NCBI GenBank assembly: GCA_964481235.1
Contig: CAYZYH010000001.1
Coordinates: forward strand, 1-64,000
Direction of reading: 5' to 3'
Length of the DNA: 64,000 nucleotides
Source: JAUPVL01 sp964481235
Lineage (GTDB): Bacteria; Patescibacteriota; Saccharimonadia; CAILAD01; BJGX01
Shown piece by piece: positions 8,889-16,483 of this stretch. The translations under genes were made by a program, and so were the position numbers. Positions within the stretch are counted from its first letter, which is position 1. Each line of letters opens with the position of its first letter. A model generated the notes under the pieces. It was not told the origin of the DNA and did not search any database. It saw only the letters and a list, made by a program, of their open reading frames with translations.

Positions 8889-9983
8889 TTAAAAATGTAT
8901 AAACTGCAGACCGGCTATCGAAACATCACTAGTTGAATATGCTCCATCCCAGTTGGCGTTATATTGACTTACTCGTACCGTTCCGCCATTTATAGCTTCT
9001 ACGTACATGGCGTGACCATAATAGCCAGCTGTAGAGATAGCAACATCTCCAACTCTAGGACTACCGTCTACGGGTATACCCGCCGCTCGAGCATTGCCAG
9101 GCCATTGTGCTGCATTGCCGCGCCCACCCCAGTAGGGCATGTGTCGTCCAGTTGAGGCCACTTTCCAGGCTGTATAACTCACACACTGCCTCTGATACAT
9201 ACCCCAGGGATCAGCCAATGTATTAGGGAATGGTGCTCCAGCCCAAGGATACCCACCGCTTCCGCCATATCTTACGTTACTTGAGAAGGAAGAAATAATT
9301 GCTGCTTGCTGGCGACGCAACTCAGCTATCTTGGCGTTATCTTGGTTGGCAACCTCACGATATTTGGCTTCATCACCCTGTGTTCTAGCAAGCAGGCTTT
9401 GCTGCTCCGCACGTTGCGACGCTATTTGGTCATAAACTGCTTTTTGCTGAGTAGACAGTGCTGTAAGTTGGTCTTTCTTATTATCTAGCTCTTTTTTGAG
9501 AGCATCAATTTTTTCTAGATTCTCATCTATTTTGTCCTTGATAGCCGATAGATATTCTTGTTTAGCCACAAAGTCACTCAAACTACTACTAGAGGCTATA
9601 ATCTCAATTGGACTAACACTACCCTCTTTGTAAATCAATTTAATGTTTTGCCGTAAAATTGATTTTTGACGATCGAGATCTTTGTTTGCAGCGTCTATTC
9701 TCGCTTGAGTTGCAGCAATTTCGGAATTTGTAAGATTAAGTTGAGCTTGAGCAGCATTAATCTGAGCATCTATACCAGAAAGTTTAGCTTTTAGTGTGCC
9801 AGCTTCACCGGCTTTTTGATCAGCTGCAGCTTGACTCTGCTGAACCTTTTGCTTAAGAACATTTATCTGGTCATCGAACTGATCGGCGTGAGTAATTTTA
9901 GCTGCAAAAATAGAAACTGAAAAAACCACCACGAAAAGTGTCGCTATAATTTTTGTTTTTGCGCTATTTAAATGTGTTAGCAT
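8889..9983 (-). CDS. Secreted coiled-coil CHAP-domain peptidoglycan hydrolase (PcsB-like)
   Basis: 364 residues from the ATG at 9983, chosen because a signal peptide starts there (MLTHLNSAKTK, a hydrophobic core, cut near THA-DQ). A long coiled coil (about residues 35-240) is followed by a linker and a C-terminal CHAP amidase/endopeptidase domain with the Cys in RQCVSYTAW and the His in YYGHAMYVE. This is the layout of PcsB/RipC-type hydrolases that FtsX activates during septum splitting. ftsX and ftsE lie directly upstream in the same direction, which strongly supports that role. An alternative start at 10010 and a GGAGGG spaced 13 nt from the chosen ATG leave the exact start uncertain. Confidence 0.9.
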   Translation of the reverse strand: MLTHLNSAKTKIIATLFVVVFSVSIFAAKITHADQFDDQINVLKQKVQQSQAAADQKAGEAGTLKAKLSGIDAQINAAQAQLNLTNSEIAATQARIDAANKDLDRQKSILRQNIKLIYKEGSVSPIEIIASSSSLSDFVAKQEYLSAIKDKIDENLEKIDALKKELDNKKDQLTALSTQQKAVYDQIASQRAEQQSLLARTQGDEAKYREVANQDNAKIAELRRQQAAIISSFSSNVRYGGSGGYPWAGAPFPNTLADPWGMYQRQCVSYTAWKVASTGRHMPYWGGRGNAAQWPGNARAAGIPVDGSPRVGDVAISTAGYYGHAMYVEAINGGTVRVSQYNANWDGAYSTSDVSIAGLQFIHF

Positions 9984-10062
9984 ATTTGTCTGCTGCCCTC
10001 CTATAGACATTACATATAGTATATCATGCAATTCGCTTATGTTCAAGCAATTATTGTAGGTA

Positions 10063-10977
10063 TTAAATCTTTAGATAACGTATAAGAGCAAGCCAACTCG
10101 ATACCACGCCAATAAATATACCTACGCTAAACATTCCGATGGCTACCAACCAAAAATGTGCAATAAAATAGTCAAGCGATGGTCCCGCACCGAGCTTTTC
10201 TATTAAAAAGGGCGTGATTGCTCTTGCGAATGGCACAATTAAAATTAAGGAAATAATAGCACCGAATATACCATATAAACTCCCTTCCACTAAAAATGGA
10301 CCTCGTATAAACCACTTAGTAGCTCCTACTAACTTCATTATTTCAACCTCTTCCCTTCGAGTAAAAATAGCCATTCTTATGGTGTTAAAAATAATCAAGA
10401 GGGCTATTACTAAAAAGACAATACTAAGTATTAAACCTATCCTACTCACAGAATTGCTAATTTTAATGATATTTTCTACTACACCCCGTCGGTTGTCGTC
10501 ACGATTGTCAAAACTAGTTTCGGTAATTATTTTGGCTTCTTCTAGAGATCTCACTACGCCATTAGTTTCCGAAATCTTATCTATGTTAACAAGTTTTACC
10601 TCGAAACTCGCCGGTAGTGGATTACCAATGCTTTCGGCAGATTTTGCTAATTTTTCACCCTCAGAACTAGAGCTCTGAAGGCGCTTGAGGGCGTCGGTCT
10701 TTGTGACAAAGGTAACTGAATCTACATTTTCAAGAGTGCTTATTTTAGCTTGTAGGCTTTCAATTTGTTTTTGTGTAGCGTCATCAGATAAAAATATGCT
10801 TAAATCAATTTTTTCTCTTACTTGCGCGAGTTGGGTACGCACAAATACAGAAGAAAATGCAAAAAAGGTCATAATAAGAATAGTTACCACCATTATTGCA
10901 GTAGCAGCTGTACTTAGCCACGCATTTCTAAAGATATTCCTAAAGCCAGATCGCCATATTCGTAAAAAGGTGGTCAT
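10063..10977 (-). CDS. ftsX: Cell-division ABC transporter permease FtsX
   Basis: 304 residues with the FtsX topology: one N-terminal membrane helix (about 22-45), a large extracytoplasmic loop (about 50-170) and three C-terminal helices. The segment MAIFTRREEVEIMKLVGATKWFIRGPFL is the FtsX signature; I quote only TRREEVEIMKLVGA. FtsX passes the ATPase state of FtsE to an extracellular wall hydrolase, here most probably the adjacent CHAP protein. Its ATG overlaps the ftsE stop by 4 nt (ATGA), showing translational coupling. Confidence 0.96.
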   Translation of the reverse strand: MTTFLRIWRSGFRNIFRNAWLSTAATAIMVVTILIMTFFAFSSVFVRTQLAQVREKIDLSIFLSDDATQKQIESLQAKISTLENVDSVTFVTKTDALKRLQSSSSEGEKLAKSAESIGNPLPASFEVKLVNIDKISETNGVVRSLEEAKIITETSFDNRDDNRRGVVENIIKISNSVSRIGLILSIVFLVIALLIIFNTIRMAIFTRREEVEIMKLVGATKWFIRGPFLVEGSLYGIFGAIISLILIVPFARAITPFLIEKLGAGPSLDYFIAHFWLVAIGMFSVGIFIGVVSSWLALIRYLKI

Positions 10978-11654
10978 AGTGAGTATTTTCCTATCTTAGC
11001 ATCTTTGACGATTCTACCCCTATTAATGGTAATAACGCGTTTTTTAAGAGCATCAACAATCTCTTTATTGTGAGTTGTAAGTAGTACGGTAGTCCCAAAA
11101 CGATTTATCTTTAATAACAACTCAATAATATCCCAAGAGTTTTTAGGATCTAGATTGCCAGTTGGTTCGTCGGCAATTAAAATCTTGGGGTTTCTCACGA
11201 GCGCTCTGGCAATAGCCGTGCGTTGTTTTTCGCCACCAGACAACTCGCTTGGGTATGAGTGCATTTTCTCACTCAGGCCCACTAACTGGAGTATTTTTGG
11301 TACCGCTCTCTTTATCTCTTTGGTGCTTACACCCGATACCTCGAGCGCGAACGCAACATTTTCAAAAACTGTCATGTTTGGTAAGAGTTTAAAATCTTGA
11401 AATACCACGCCTATCCTTCGACGCAAATGAGGAATATTAGCCTTGTCTATAGTGTCGTAGTCTATACTACCTACTATAATCTTACCGCTAGTAGGCATCT
11501 CTTCTTTTATTAAAAGACGTATAAGTGTACTTTTGCCGGCCCCTGAGGCACCGACAATAGTAACAAATTCTTTTGGATTAATATGGAGTGAGACACCAGA
11601 CAACGCAACCGTTTTATTTGGGTACATTACCGAGACTCTATCTAATAGAATCAT
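10974..11654 (-). CDS. ftsE: Cell-division ATP-binding protein FtsE
   Basis: 226 residues from the ATG at 11654. Walker A GASGAGKST, signature LSGGEKQR and Walker B ILIADEPTGNLD are all present. The longer frame reaching 11690 is rejected because a TTGCAC/TACAAT promoter occupies it; the -10 box ends 7 nt before the chosen ATG. FtsE powers FtsX at the division site. It is the first gene of the ftsE-ftsX-CHAP hydrolase-ctpA-Nudix run. Confidence 0.96.
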   Translation of the reverse strand: MILLDRVSVMYPNKTVALSGVSLHINPKEFVTIVGASGAGKSTLIRLLIKEEMPTSGKIIVGSIDYDTIDKANIPHLRRRIGVVFQDFKLLPNMTVFENVAFALEVSGVSTKEIKRAVPKILQLVGLSEKMHSYPSELSGGEKQRTAIARALVRNPKILIADEPTGNLDPKNSWDIIELLLKINRFGTTVLLTTHNKEIVDALKKRVITINRGRIVKDAKIGKYSL

Positions 11655-11661
11655 ATATCCC

Positions 11662-11690
11662 ATTGTAGAGCAAAAGCACAATGAGTGCAA
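11662..11690 (-). promoter_or_regulatory. Promoter of the ftsEX operon, leaderless type
   Basis: On the minus strand TTGCAC (11685-11690), a 17-nt spacer, then TACAAT (11662-11667), and 7 nt to the ftsE ATG. The predicted mRNA begins at the start codon. Confidence 0.7.
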
Positions 11691-11735
11691 AGACTCTACA
11701 GACTATTAAGTTACAAATACAGCACTAGCTTACTG

Positions 11736-11741
11736 TATAAT
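11736..11741 (+). promoter_or_regulatory. -10 box predicting a leaderless prfB mRNA
   Basis: TATAAT ends 6 nt before the prfB ATG at 11748. The -35 region is weak (TTACAA with a long spacer). No Shine-Dalgarno lies between them. Confidence 0.65.
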
Positions 11742-11747
11742 GTAGTA

Positions 11748-12845
11748 ATGAAGAATATTATCAAGCAACTTTCTGAGCTTTTAGAGTCGGTTGATACCGC
11801 TATTAAGCAACTAGATATCGAAGGTGAAAAAAAGCTACTTAAAAACTTAGAAGAGCAAATTAGCGAACCTGGATTTTGGGATGATTCCGAAAAGGCAGAA
11901 AAAATAAGTCGTGAAGCTGCTGATCTAAAAAAATACTTAGGTAATTGGTTTGATATTCGTGATGAGTTACAAACTACTTTAGATCTCGCCCAGATGGAGA
12001 CAAATAACGAAACTGCTAGTAAAGAGTTTGCTAATGTTACTAAACTTTTGCAAGAGCGCGCCGCACAAATCTTGATAGCTGTTAAACTAAATGGTGAATT
12101 TGATAAAAATCCAGCAATTTTACAACTTTCTGCAGGTGTTGGTGGCACTGATGCTCAAGATTGGACAGAAATGCTCCAGCAGATGTATATAAAATACGCC
12201 AACTCCAACGGTTTAACTGTAGAAATTTTAGATACCTCTTTCGGCGAAGAAGCTGGCATAAAATCGACAACTTTAAGAATATCCGGGCCGTTTGCCTATG
12301 GAAAGTTAAAATGTGAAAAAGGAGTTCATCGTTTAGTTCGATTATCTCCGTATAACAGTGATAATTTGCGACAGACTTCTTTTGCCCTAGTAGATGTAAT
12401 TCCCGAAATTATAAGTGAAAATATCGATATCGATAACAAAGATTTACGTATAGATGTCTACAGGGCTGGTGGACACGGTGGACAAAGTGTCAACACTACC
12501 GACTCGGCAGTCCGTATTACTCACCTACCTACAGGTTTAACGGTAGCAATTCAGAACGAGAGATCTCAACTCAAAAATAAACAAATGGCTTTAAAAGTAC
12601 TATACGCCCGTCTTTTAGAACTAACCCGAGAACAAAAAATTAAAGATATCGCAGATTTGCGTGGCAAGGTCAAATCCGCTGATTGGGGCTCTCAAATAAG
12701 AAGTTATGTGCTACACCCTTATAACAAGGTAAAAGATCACCGTACTGGCTATGAGACTAGTGATACCTCAGGGGTACTAAATGGCGAGATTGAGCCCTTT
12801 ATTGACGCTTATCTCAACAAAACTCTTAATAGATCTTCAAAATAG
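11748..12845 (+). CDS. prfB: Peptide chain release factor 2
   Basis: 365 residues from the ATG at 11748. The longer in-frame opening from 11685 covers the promoter and is rejected. The catalytic GGHGGQSVN loop is present. The stop-codon recognition tripeptide region reads RLSPYNSD, so the usual SPF is SPY. The N-terminus is uninterrupted: where E. coli prfB has the UGA frameshift site, this gene reads CTA GAT in frame, so the classical autoregulatory +1 frameshift is absent. The protein terminates translation at UAA and UGA. It is divergent from ftsE, and a strong terminator follows. Confidence 0.95.
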   Translation: MKNIIKQLSELLESVDTAIKQLDIEGEKKLLKNLEEQISEPGFWDDSEKAEKISREAADLKKYLGNWFDIRDELQTTLDLAQMETNNETASKEFANVTKLLQERAAQILIAVKLNGEFDKNPAILQLSAGVGGTDAQDWTEMLQQMYIKYANSNGLTVEILDTSFGEEAGIKSTTLRISGPFAYGKLKCEKGVHRLVRLSPYNSDNLRQTSFALVDVIPEIISENIDIDNKDLRIDVYRAGGHGGQSVNTTDSAVRITHLPTGLTVAIQNERSQLKNKQMALKVLYARLLELTREQKIKDIADLRGKVKSADWGSQIRSYVLHPYNKVKDHRTGYETSDTSGVLNGEIEPFIDAYLNKTLNRSSK

Positions 12846-12857
12846 TTAAACAAATAC

Positions 12858-12890
12858 AAAAAGACCCTCTAAATATTGAGGGTCTTTTTG
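12858..12890 (+). terminator. Bidirectional terminator between prfB and the LPXTG gene
   Basis: AAAGACCCTC, loop TAAATATT, GAGGGTCTTTTT. The A-rich and T-rich flanks allow it to work for both converging genes. Confidence 0.9.
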
Positions 12891-12901
12891 GTGAAATAAG
12901 C

Positions 12902-14233
12902 TTATCGATTGCTCTTAGAGTTATTTACAGCTCCAACAGCCTTCTTGCTCTTTCGGTATGCATAGATACTTGCACTTAATCCGGTTGCACCTACTAGCCC
13001 AGCTAGTCCCGACTCTACACCCGTTTGTGGAAGTGAAGTTGAGGTAGGAGTTACTGGAGGAACTACTGGCGGAGGAGTTACTGGAGGAACTACTGGCTTA
13101 CAACGTGGGTCGCCAACCGGTATTCCAGGTAAACATTCCGCAGGTGGTGGTGGAGGAGGGGGTGTTACTACCTTTGCATCGTCGCAAGTGTCGTAAGGAA
13201 TCTCCGTAGATCTAGCACAGGCAACGTTTGTAAGTGTGCCAGTACTATTATCTTTTACCTTCACCTGGTAAAGTACGTATCCGTTGATGCCAGCAGCATA
13301 ATTACCTACTGCTACACCTCCGGTCGTAAACAATGCATTATCAGGAATAGTATGTCCATCCGGGGCACTGGCGTTGTAGAGCTTAACTGTGCCTGGTAAC
13401 AATTCAAACTGTGAAGGCAAACGATCGGTTATTACAACATTGTTAAGTGTTGAAGTACCTTCATTTTTGAAGTCGACCTTAAAGTAAAGTCTGTCACCTG
13501 GCTTAGCTTCTACTTGCTGCTGATAGGATTGTCTCGGAAAAGCCACTGATTTCTCAATCTTGAGTGGAACTTTTTCAACTTTTACCTTTATGATTACGAG
13601 CATGTCGTGATCAAAGCAACCTGGTAGGTTACCGTCAGGAGCGTTTTCACCAATTAGTGCACCAGAAGTAACTATAGAATCACTAAGGGGCATACTAGTA
13701 CGAGCGTGGGTATCGGCGTAGGCTGAACCAGCTACGTAGCTTAGTTTGTATGGTGTGCCATCGGAGCTTACAAAGTTGGTGGTGTCAAAAACACTACCAG
13801 GCTGTGCGTTGCTAGCCGATATCTCACTTACTGCATTCATTCTTGTACCAACTCCGGTTGGTAGACTGATTTTTACTTTTGTGTTTCTAGCAATCCCACG
13901 ATAGTTGTGGGCTGCATCGTTTAGTATTGGGTTGGCGTTATTGTGTACGTAAGTACGCAATTTTATTTCTTGACCAGGTGTAACGGTAATAGGATCTGAA
14001 AATCCACCCGGGGTGTTATTCCATACCTTACCGTCAAAGAAAGCCATTTCTTGGCCGTATACTGGGGTATTATAAAACGAGTTAAAAGTTACGTGGTCAA
14101 ACCCAGTTGTAAGTGGGCCTGTCCAAGCAACTGTCGGTCTGTTTGGATACCATCCAGCAATTGTAGCAATAGGTACAATAATAGCTACTGCTGCAGCTAC
14201 TGCACCTAATGCAATCTTGGTTGAAAGCTTCAT
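12902..14233 (-). CDS. LPXTG-anchored surface protein with a DUF11-like domain
   Basis: 443 residues. The N-terminal signal peptide or anchor is about residues 1-27. A central all-beta region follows; about residues 230-345 match the DUF11 pattern of surface proteins (AKPGDRLYFKVDFKNEG, then LNNVVITDRLPSQFEL). A proline-rich stalk (about 355-400) comes next, and the C-terminus is a sorting signal: LPQTG at residues 401-405, a short hydrophobic segment and the basic tail YRKSKK. A sortase should link it to the cell wall; none is in the window. An AAGGAG Shine-Dalgarno lies 6 nt from the ATG. Its own strong promoter is at 14361-14389. A role in host contact is plausible but is inference. Confidence 0.88.
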   Translation of the reverse strand: MKLSTKIALGAVAAAVAIIVPIATIAGWYPNRPTVAWTGPLTTGFDHVTFNSFYNTPVYGQEMAFFDGKVWNNTPGGFSDPITVTPGQEIKLRTYVHNNANPILNDAAHNYRGIARNTKVKISLPTGVGTRMNAVSEISASNAQPGSVFDTTNFVSSDGTPYKLSYVAGSAYADTHARTSMPLSDSIVTSGALIGENAPDGNLPGCFDHDMLVIIKVKVEKVPLKIEKSVAFPRQSYQQQVEAKPGDRLYFKVDFKNEGTSTLNNVVITDRLPSQFELLPGTVKLYNASAPDGHTIPDNALFTTGGVAVGNYAAGINGYVLYQVKVKDNSTGTLTNVACARSTEIPYDTCDDAKVVTPPPPPPPAECLPGIPVGDPRCKPVVPPVTPPPVVPPVTPTSTSLPQTGVESGLAGLVGATGLSASIYAYRKSKKAVGAVNNSKSNR

Positions 14234-14508
14234 AGTTTACTCCTTAAATAGTGGTTAAACTTTTAGTTTATTAATAATGAAGCTGGCACAAAATGAATGT
14301 TATTGGTAATGCATTGCGTTTGTAGTGCAAAATATCAAGGGGCGTTGCGTTCTGATAAGTATAATATCACAACATTATTCTTATGTCAATGCTTTATTAT
14401 GGTTTTTTATAGATATATAAAAATCGCTATATTTCGCAATACAGTACGAAATAAAATTACTTTATAACCGCTTATGCTTGTTGTCAATATTATAAATCAT
14501 AAAAGTAA
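14234..14508. other. Intergenic region: long leader of the LPXTG gene
   Basis: No gene is visible. It contains the LPXTG promoter and a predicted untranslated leader of about 120 nt. The part before the promoter is very AT-rich. Confidence 0.6.
14361..14389 (-). promoter_or_regulatory. Strong promoter of the LPXTG surface protein
   Basis: Minus strand TTGACA (14384-14389), 17-nt spacer, TATTAT (14361-14366). The predicted start is near 14354. Confidence 0.8.
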
Positions 14509-14549
14509 ATGCCCCTCTACTTTTCTCTGTTGAGATAGTAGAGGGGCAT
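14509..14549 (-). terminator. Terminator of the poly-proline protein gene
   Basis: A perfect 13-bp inverted repeat, ATGCCCCTCTACT (14509-14521) and AGTAGAGGGGCAT (14537-14549), with a 15-nt loop. It is placed just after the stop codon of the gene at 14572. The T-tract is interrupted (TTACTTTT). Confidence 0.8.
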
Positions 14550-14571
14550 GAAATTTAAACCCTAACTAGAA

Positions 14572-15600
14572 CTAGTCTCCACCAGTCTGTGGTGACGGGA
14601 TCGTAGCAGGCGGGTTGTAGATAGTCGACGGTACAGTGTATACCGGTGGCGGTGCCGTAGTAGGCGGCGGTGCCGTAGTAGCCGTCGGCTGTTGGGTAAC
14701 CGGCACATCCGGTGTTCCACTACCGGTGTTGCCGTTCGGGTCTGGCCCGTTCATGATGCTACCACTCGGATCCTCGCAGTACGACGTCACCGGGCACGGC
14801 GGCGGTGGTGGCGGTGGCGGCGGTGGTGGAGGCGGCGGTGGTGGTGGTGGTGGTGGTGGTGGCGGCGGTGGTGGAGGCGGTGGCCTGTGAGGAGGTGTTC
14901 CGGGCGGGTTAATGCTCGGAGTATTCCCCGGTGGCGATGGCCTCAAAGTGATTGTATGGAAGTACTGTCTTACGGGTTGGAAACCGCAATCCAGCTTAAA
15001 CACAATCGTTGCACCGTTAGCACAGTCAAACTCTAGTGTTTCGAACCTAGGCCTGCTCGGGTTAGCCTGAAACAGTGTCGGCATAACCTGAGGGTTAGCG
15101 CCTCGGCGCATTCCTAGGGTCATGTAGGAGTCACTACGCTCGCCAAAACGAGCCGTGCAGTTATCTAGAATCGAGCGCGTGTACGCGATGGAATCGTTCC
15201 AGGCATTACGGTCGCGCAAGATGTTTTGAGCCCTGTTGTACAGAGCATTTGCATCTAGCCAACTGTTACTAACATGAGCTTCAGTTACCACCGCAAGCAG
15301 TGGATCACAGCTCATACGATAGAACAGTTCTCTGACGGTTGCGTTTAGATGGTTACCTCGAGCATCTTGCCCAAAGAAATCATCGTGAGCTGCAAGGTAG
15401 GCAAAAAATGTTGCCTCTCCACCCTCACAGACATCTGAGTTTGGCGCAGATGCAGTTGTGGTATCAGAACTAGATCCTGAATCATCACCAGTAACAGCTC
15501 CGGCGATATTAGGGATCTTAACCGCTACACCAACTACCAGAAAGGCCAGTAGCAGTGCAAGTACAATATACCAAGGTGTATTGCGATTTTCGTTACTCAA
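14572..15600 (-). CDS. Membrane-anchored extracellular protein with a 29-residue poly-proline run
   Basis: 342 residues. An uncleaved-looking N-terminal membrane helix (about residues 10-32) is followed by a Ser/Thr linker and a Cys-containing folded domain (about 55-220, Cys at CEGG, RMSCDP, DNCTAR, EFDCANG and KLDCGF) that I do not recognise. Next come 29 consecutive prolines (240-268), then a Cys pair and a Pro/Thr-rich tail ending IPSPQTGGD. The start is TTG, supported by GGAGG 6 nt upstream. The run probably forms a rigid polyproline II rod and should need EF-P for translation. The C-terminal SPQTG resembles a sorting motif but has no following membrane segment. The DNA is visibly more G+C-rich than the housekeeping genes. 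Confidence 0.8.
   Translation of the reverse strand: MSNENRNTPWYIVLALLLAFLVVGVAVKIPNIAGAVTGDDSGSSSDTTTASAPNSDVCEGGEATFFAYLAAHDDFFGQDARGNHLNATVRELFYRMSCDPLLAVVTEAHVSNSWLDANALYNRAQNILRDRNAWNDSIAYTRSILDNCTARFGERSDSYMTLGMRRGANPQVMPTLFQANPSRPRFETLEFDCANGATIVFKLDCGFQPVRQYFHTITLRPSPPGNTPSINPPGTPPHRPPPPPPPPPPPPPPPPPPPPPPPPPPPPPCPVTSYCEDPSGSIMNGPDPNGNTGSGTPDVPVTQQPTATTAPPPTTAPPPVYTVPSTIYNPPATIPSPQTGGD
14797..14883 (-). repeat. Proline-codon microsatellite (29 CCN codons)
   Basis: 87 bp of uninterrupted CCA/CCG/CCT codons read on the minus strand, including eight identical CCA codons in a row near the middle. Such tracts can change length in whole codons by replication slippage without breaking the frame. 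Confidence 0.95.
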
Positions 15601-15698
15601 GGTACTCCTCCTCTCAAGAGGTGTTGTGAGACCGATTCTTCGAACTCAGTTTTGTTTGCACGTGTATTGTAACACATACAAACAATTCTAGGTTAGAA

Positions 15699-15737
15699 GT
15701 GTATTTCTGGGAGACAGTTAGTCTCCCAGAAATACAC
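15699..15737 (-). terminator. Perfect 17-bp inverted repeat (hairpin) downstream of the coiled-coil/2-TM gene
   Basis: GTGTATTTCTGGGAGAC (15699-15715), loop AGTTA, GTCTCCCAGAAATACAC (15721-15737). It lies 18 nt past the stop of the gene at 15756. There is little T-tract in the minus direction, so it may be a 3' stabilising or processing hairpin rather than a simple terminator. Confidence 0.75.
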
Positions 15738-15755
15738 GTAAGAATCTCTAGGCTT

Positions 15756-16358
15756 CTACAGCCTGATTTGATCCCGAGGAACAAAGACTGAAGGTTCTTG
15801 CTCGGTAGGAAATTCGCCGACATTCCAGGCAAGACTGCTACGACTATCGCTTGTGCTAACATCTCTGTGAGATGAGCGAGTAATTGCCTTGCGACGCCTG
15901 CGGCGCATTAGGTTGCCACCAATAATTCGGCCCAGTACAGCGCCGATTAGTGCCATTACAACAATATCTCGCCACTTAGCGAATTCTGACCAACTCATGT
16001 CGTAGTAGGAGTTTAGTGCATATACGCCACCAGCGCCTACCAATGCTCCTAGAATTAACCCTAGCACTACCCAGCCAAGTAGTTCAAACTTGTTGGGGCG
16101 CCAGTCTACCATTTGAGAGACATTGTCTACCTGATTACGAACGTTGGCTACGTCGTCTCTAACTCTAGTAACTTCCGTAACCGTATCGCGGTTAAAAGCG
16201 TCTTGCAAAGCAAAACGCTGTGCAGTATCGCGTCGGAGATTGCCTACTCTAGTATCCACACCAGAGAGTCTCGCGCGCAACTTTTCAAATTCACTATCAT
16301 GCTCGTCAAACCGGGCGTCGTGCCCAGCAATCTGTGCTCGGGTACGCCTTTCTGGCAT
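15756..16358 (-). CDS. Coiled-coil protein with two membrane segments, unknown function
   Basis: 200 residues. An N-terminal heptad-like region (about 1-85, with FDEHDSEFEKLRARLSGVD and VRDDVANVRNQVDNVSQM) precedes two membrane helices (about 93-115 and 127-147). The second ends in a strongly basic patch (NLMRRRRRKA), so that end should be cytoplasmic. The tail is polar. There is no catalytic motif. A Shine-Dalgarno AGGAAGG lies 8 nt before the ATG. It lies in the accessory block between the poly-proline gene and the acidic protein gene, all on the same strand. The coiled coil suggests oligomerisation (inference). Confidence 0.7.
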   Translation of the reverse strand: MPERRTRAQIAGHDARFDEHDSEFEKLRARLSGVDTRVGNLRRDTAQRFALQDAFNRDTVTEVTRVRDDVANVRNQVDNVSQMVDWRPNKFELLGWVVLGLILGALVGAGGVYALNSYYDMSWSEFAKWRDIVVMALIGAVLGRIIGGNLMRRRRRKAITRSSHRDVSTSDSRSSLAWNVGEFPTEQEPSVFVPRDQIRL

Positions 16359-16483
16359 TTAATATTCCTTCCTTTTCAGGTACGGTTTCTAAGAGTGAGG
16401 TTATCACACTCAGATTTCCAAATCTGAAATAATTTGCCCTTGCCCTAGATATAATACCAGGGCAAAAGCATTTTCGTCAGTAA

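Noticed and set aside
11685..11747. N-terminal extension of prfB as a regulatory frameshift leader
   Set aside because: The extension is in frame, contains the promoter and has no internal stop or slippery site, so it is not a frameshift cassette.
14636..14890. 84-residue plus-strand open frame, almost all glycine
   Set aside because: It is the antisense of the proline-codon run of the real minus-strand gene. No Shine-Dalgarno or promoter belongs to it.
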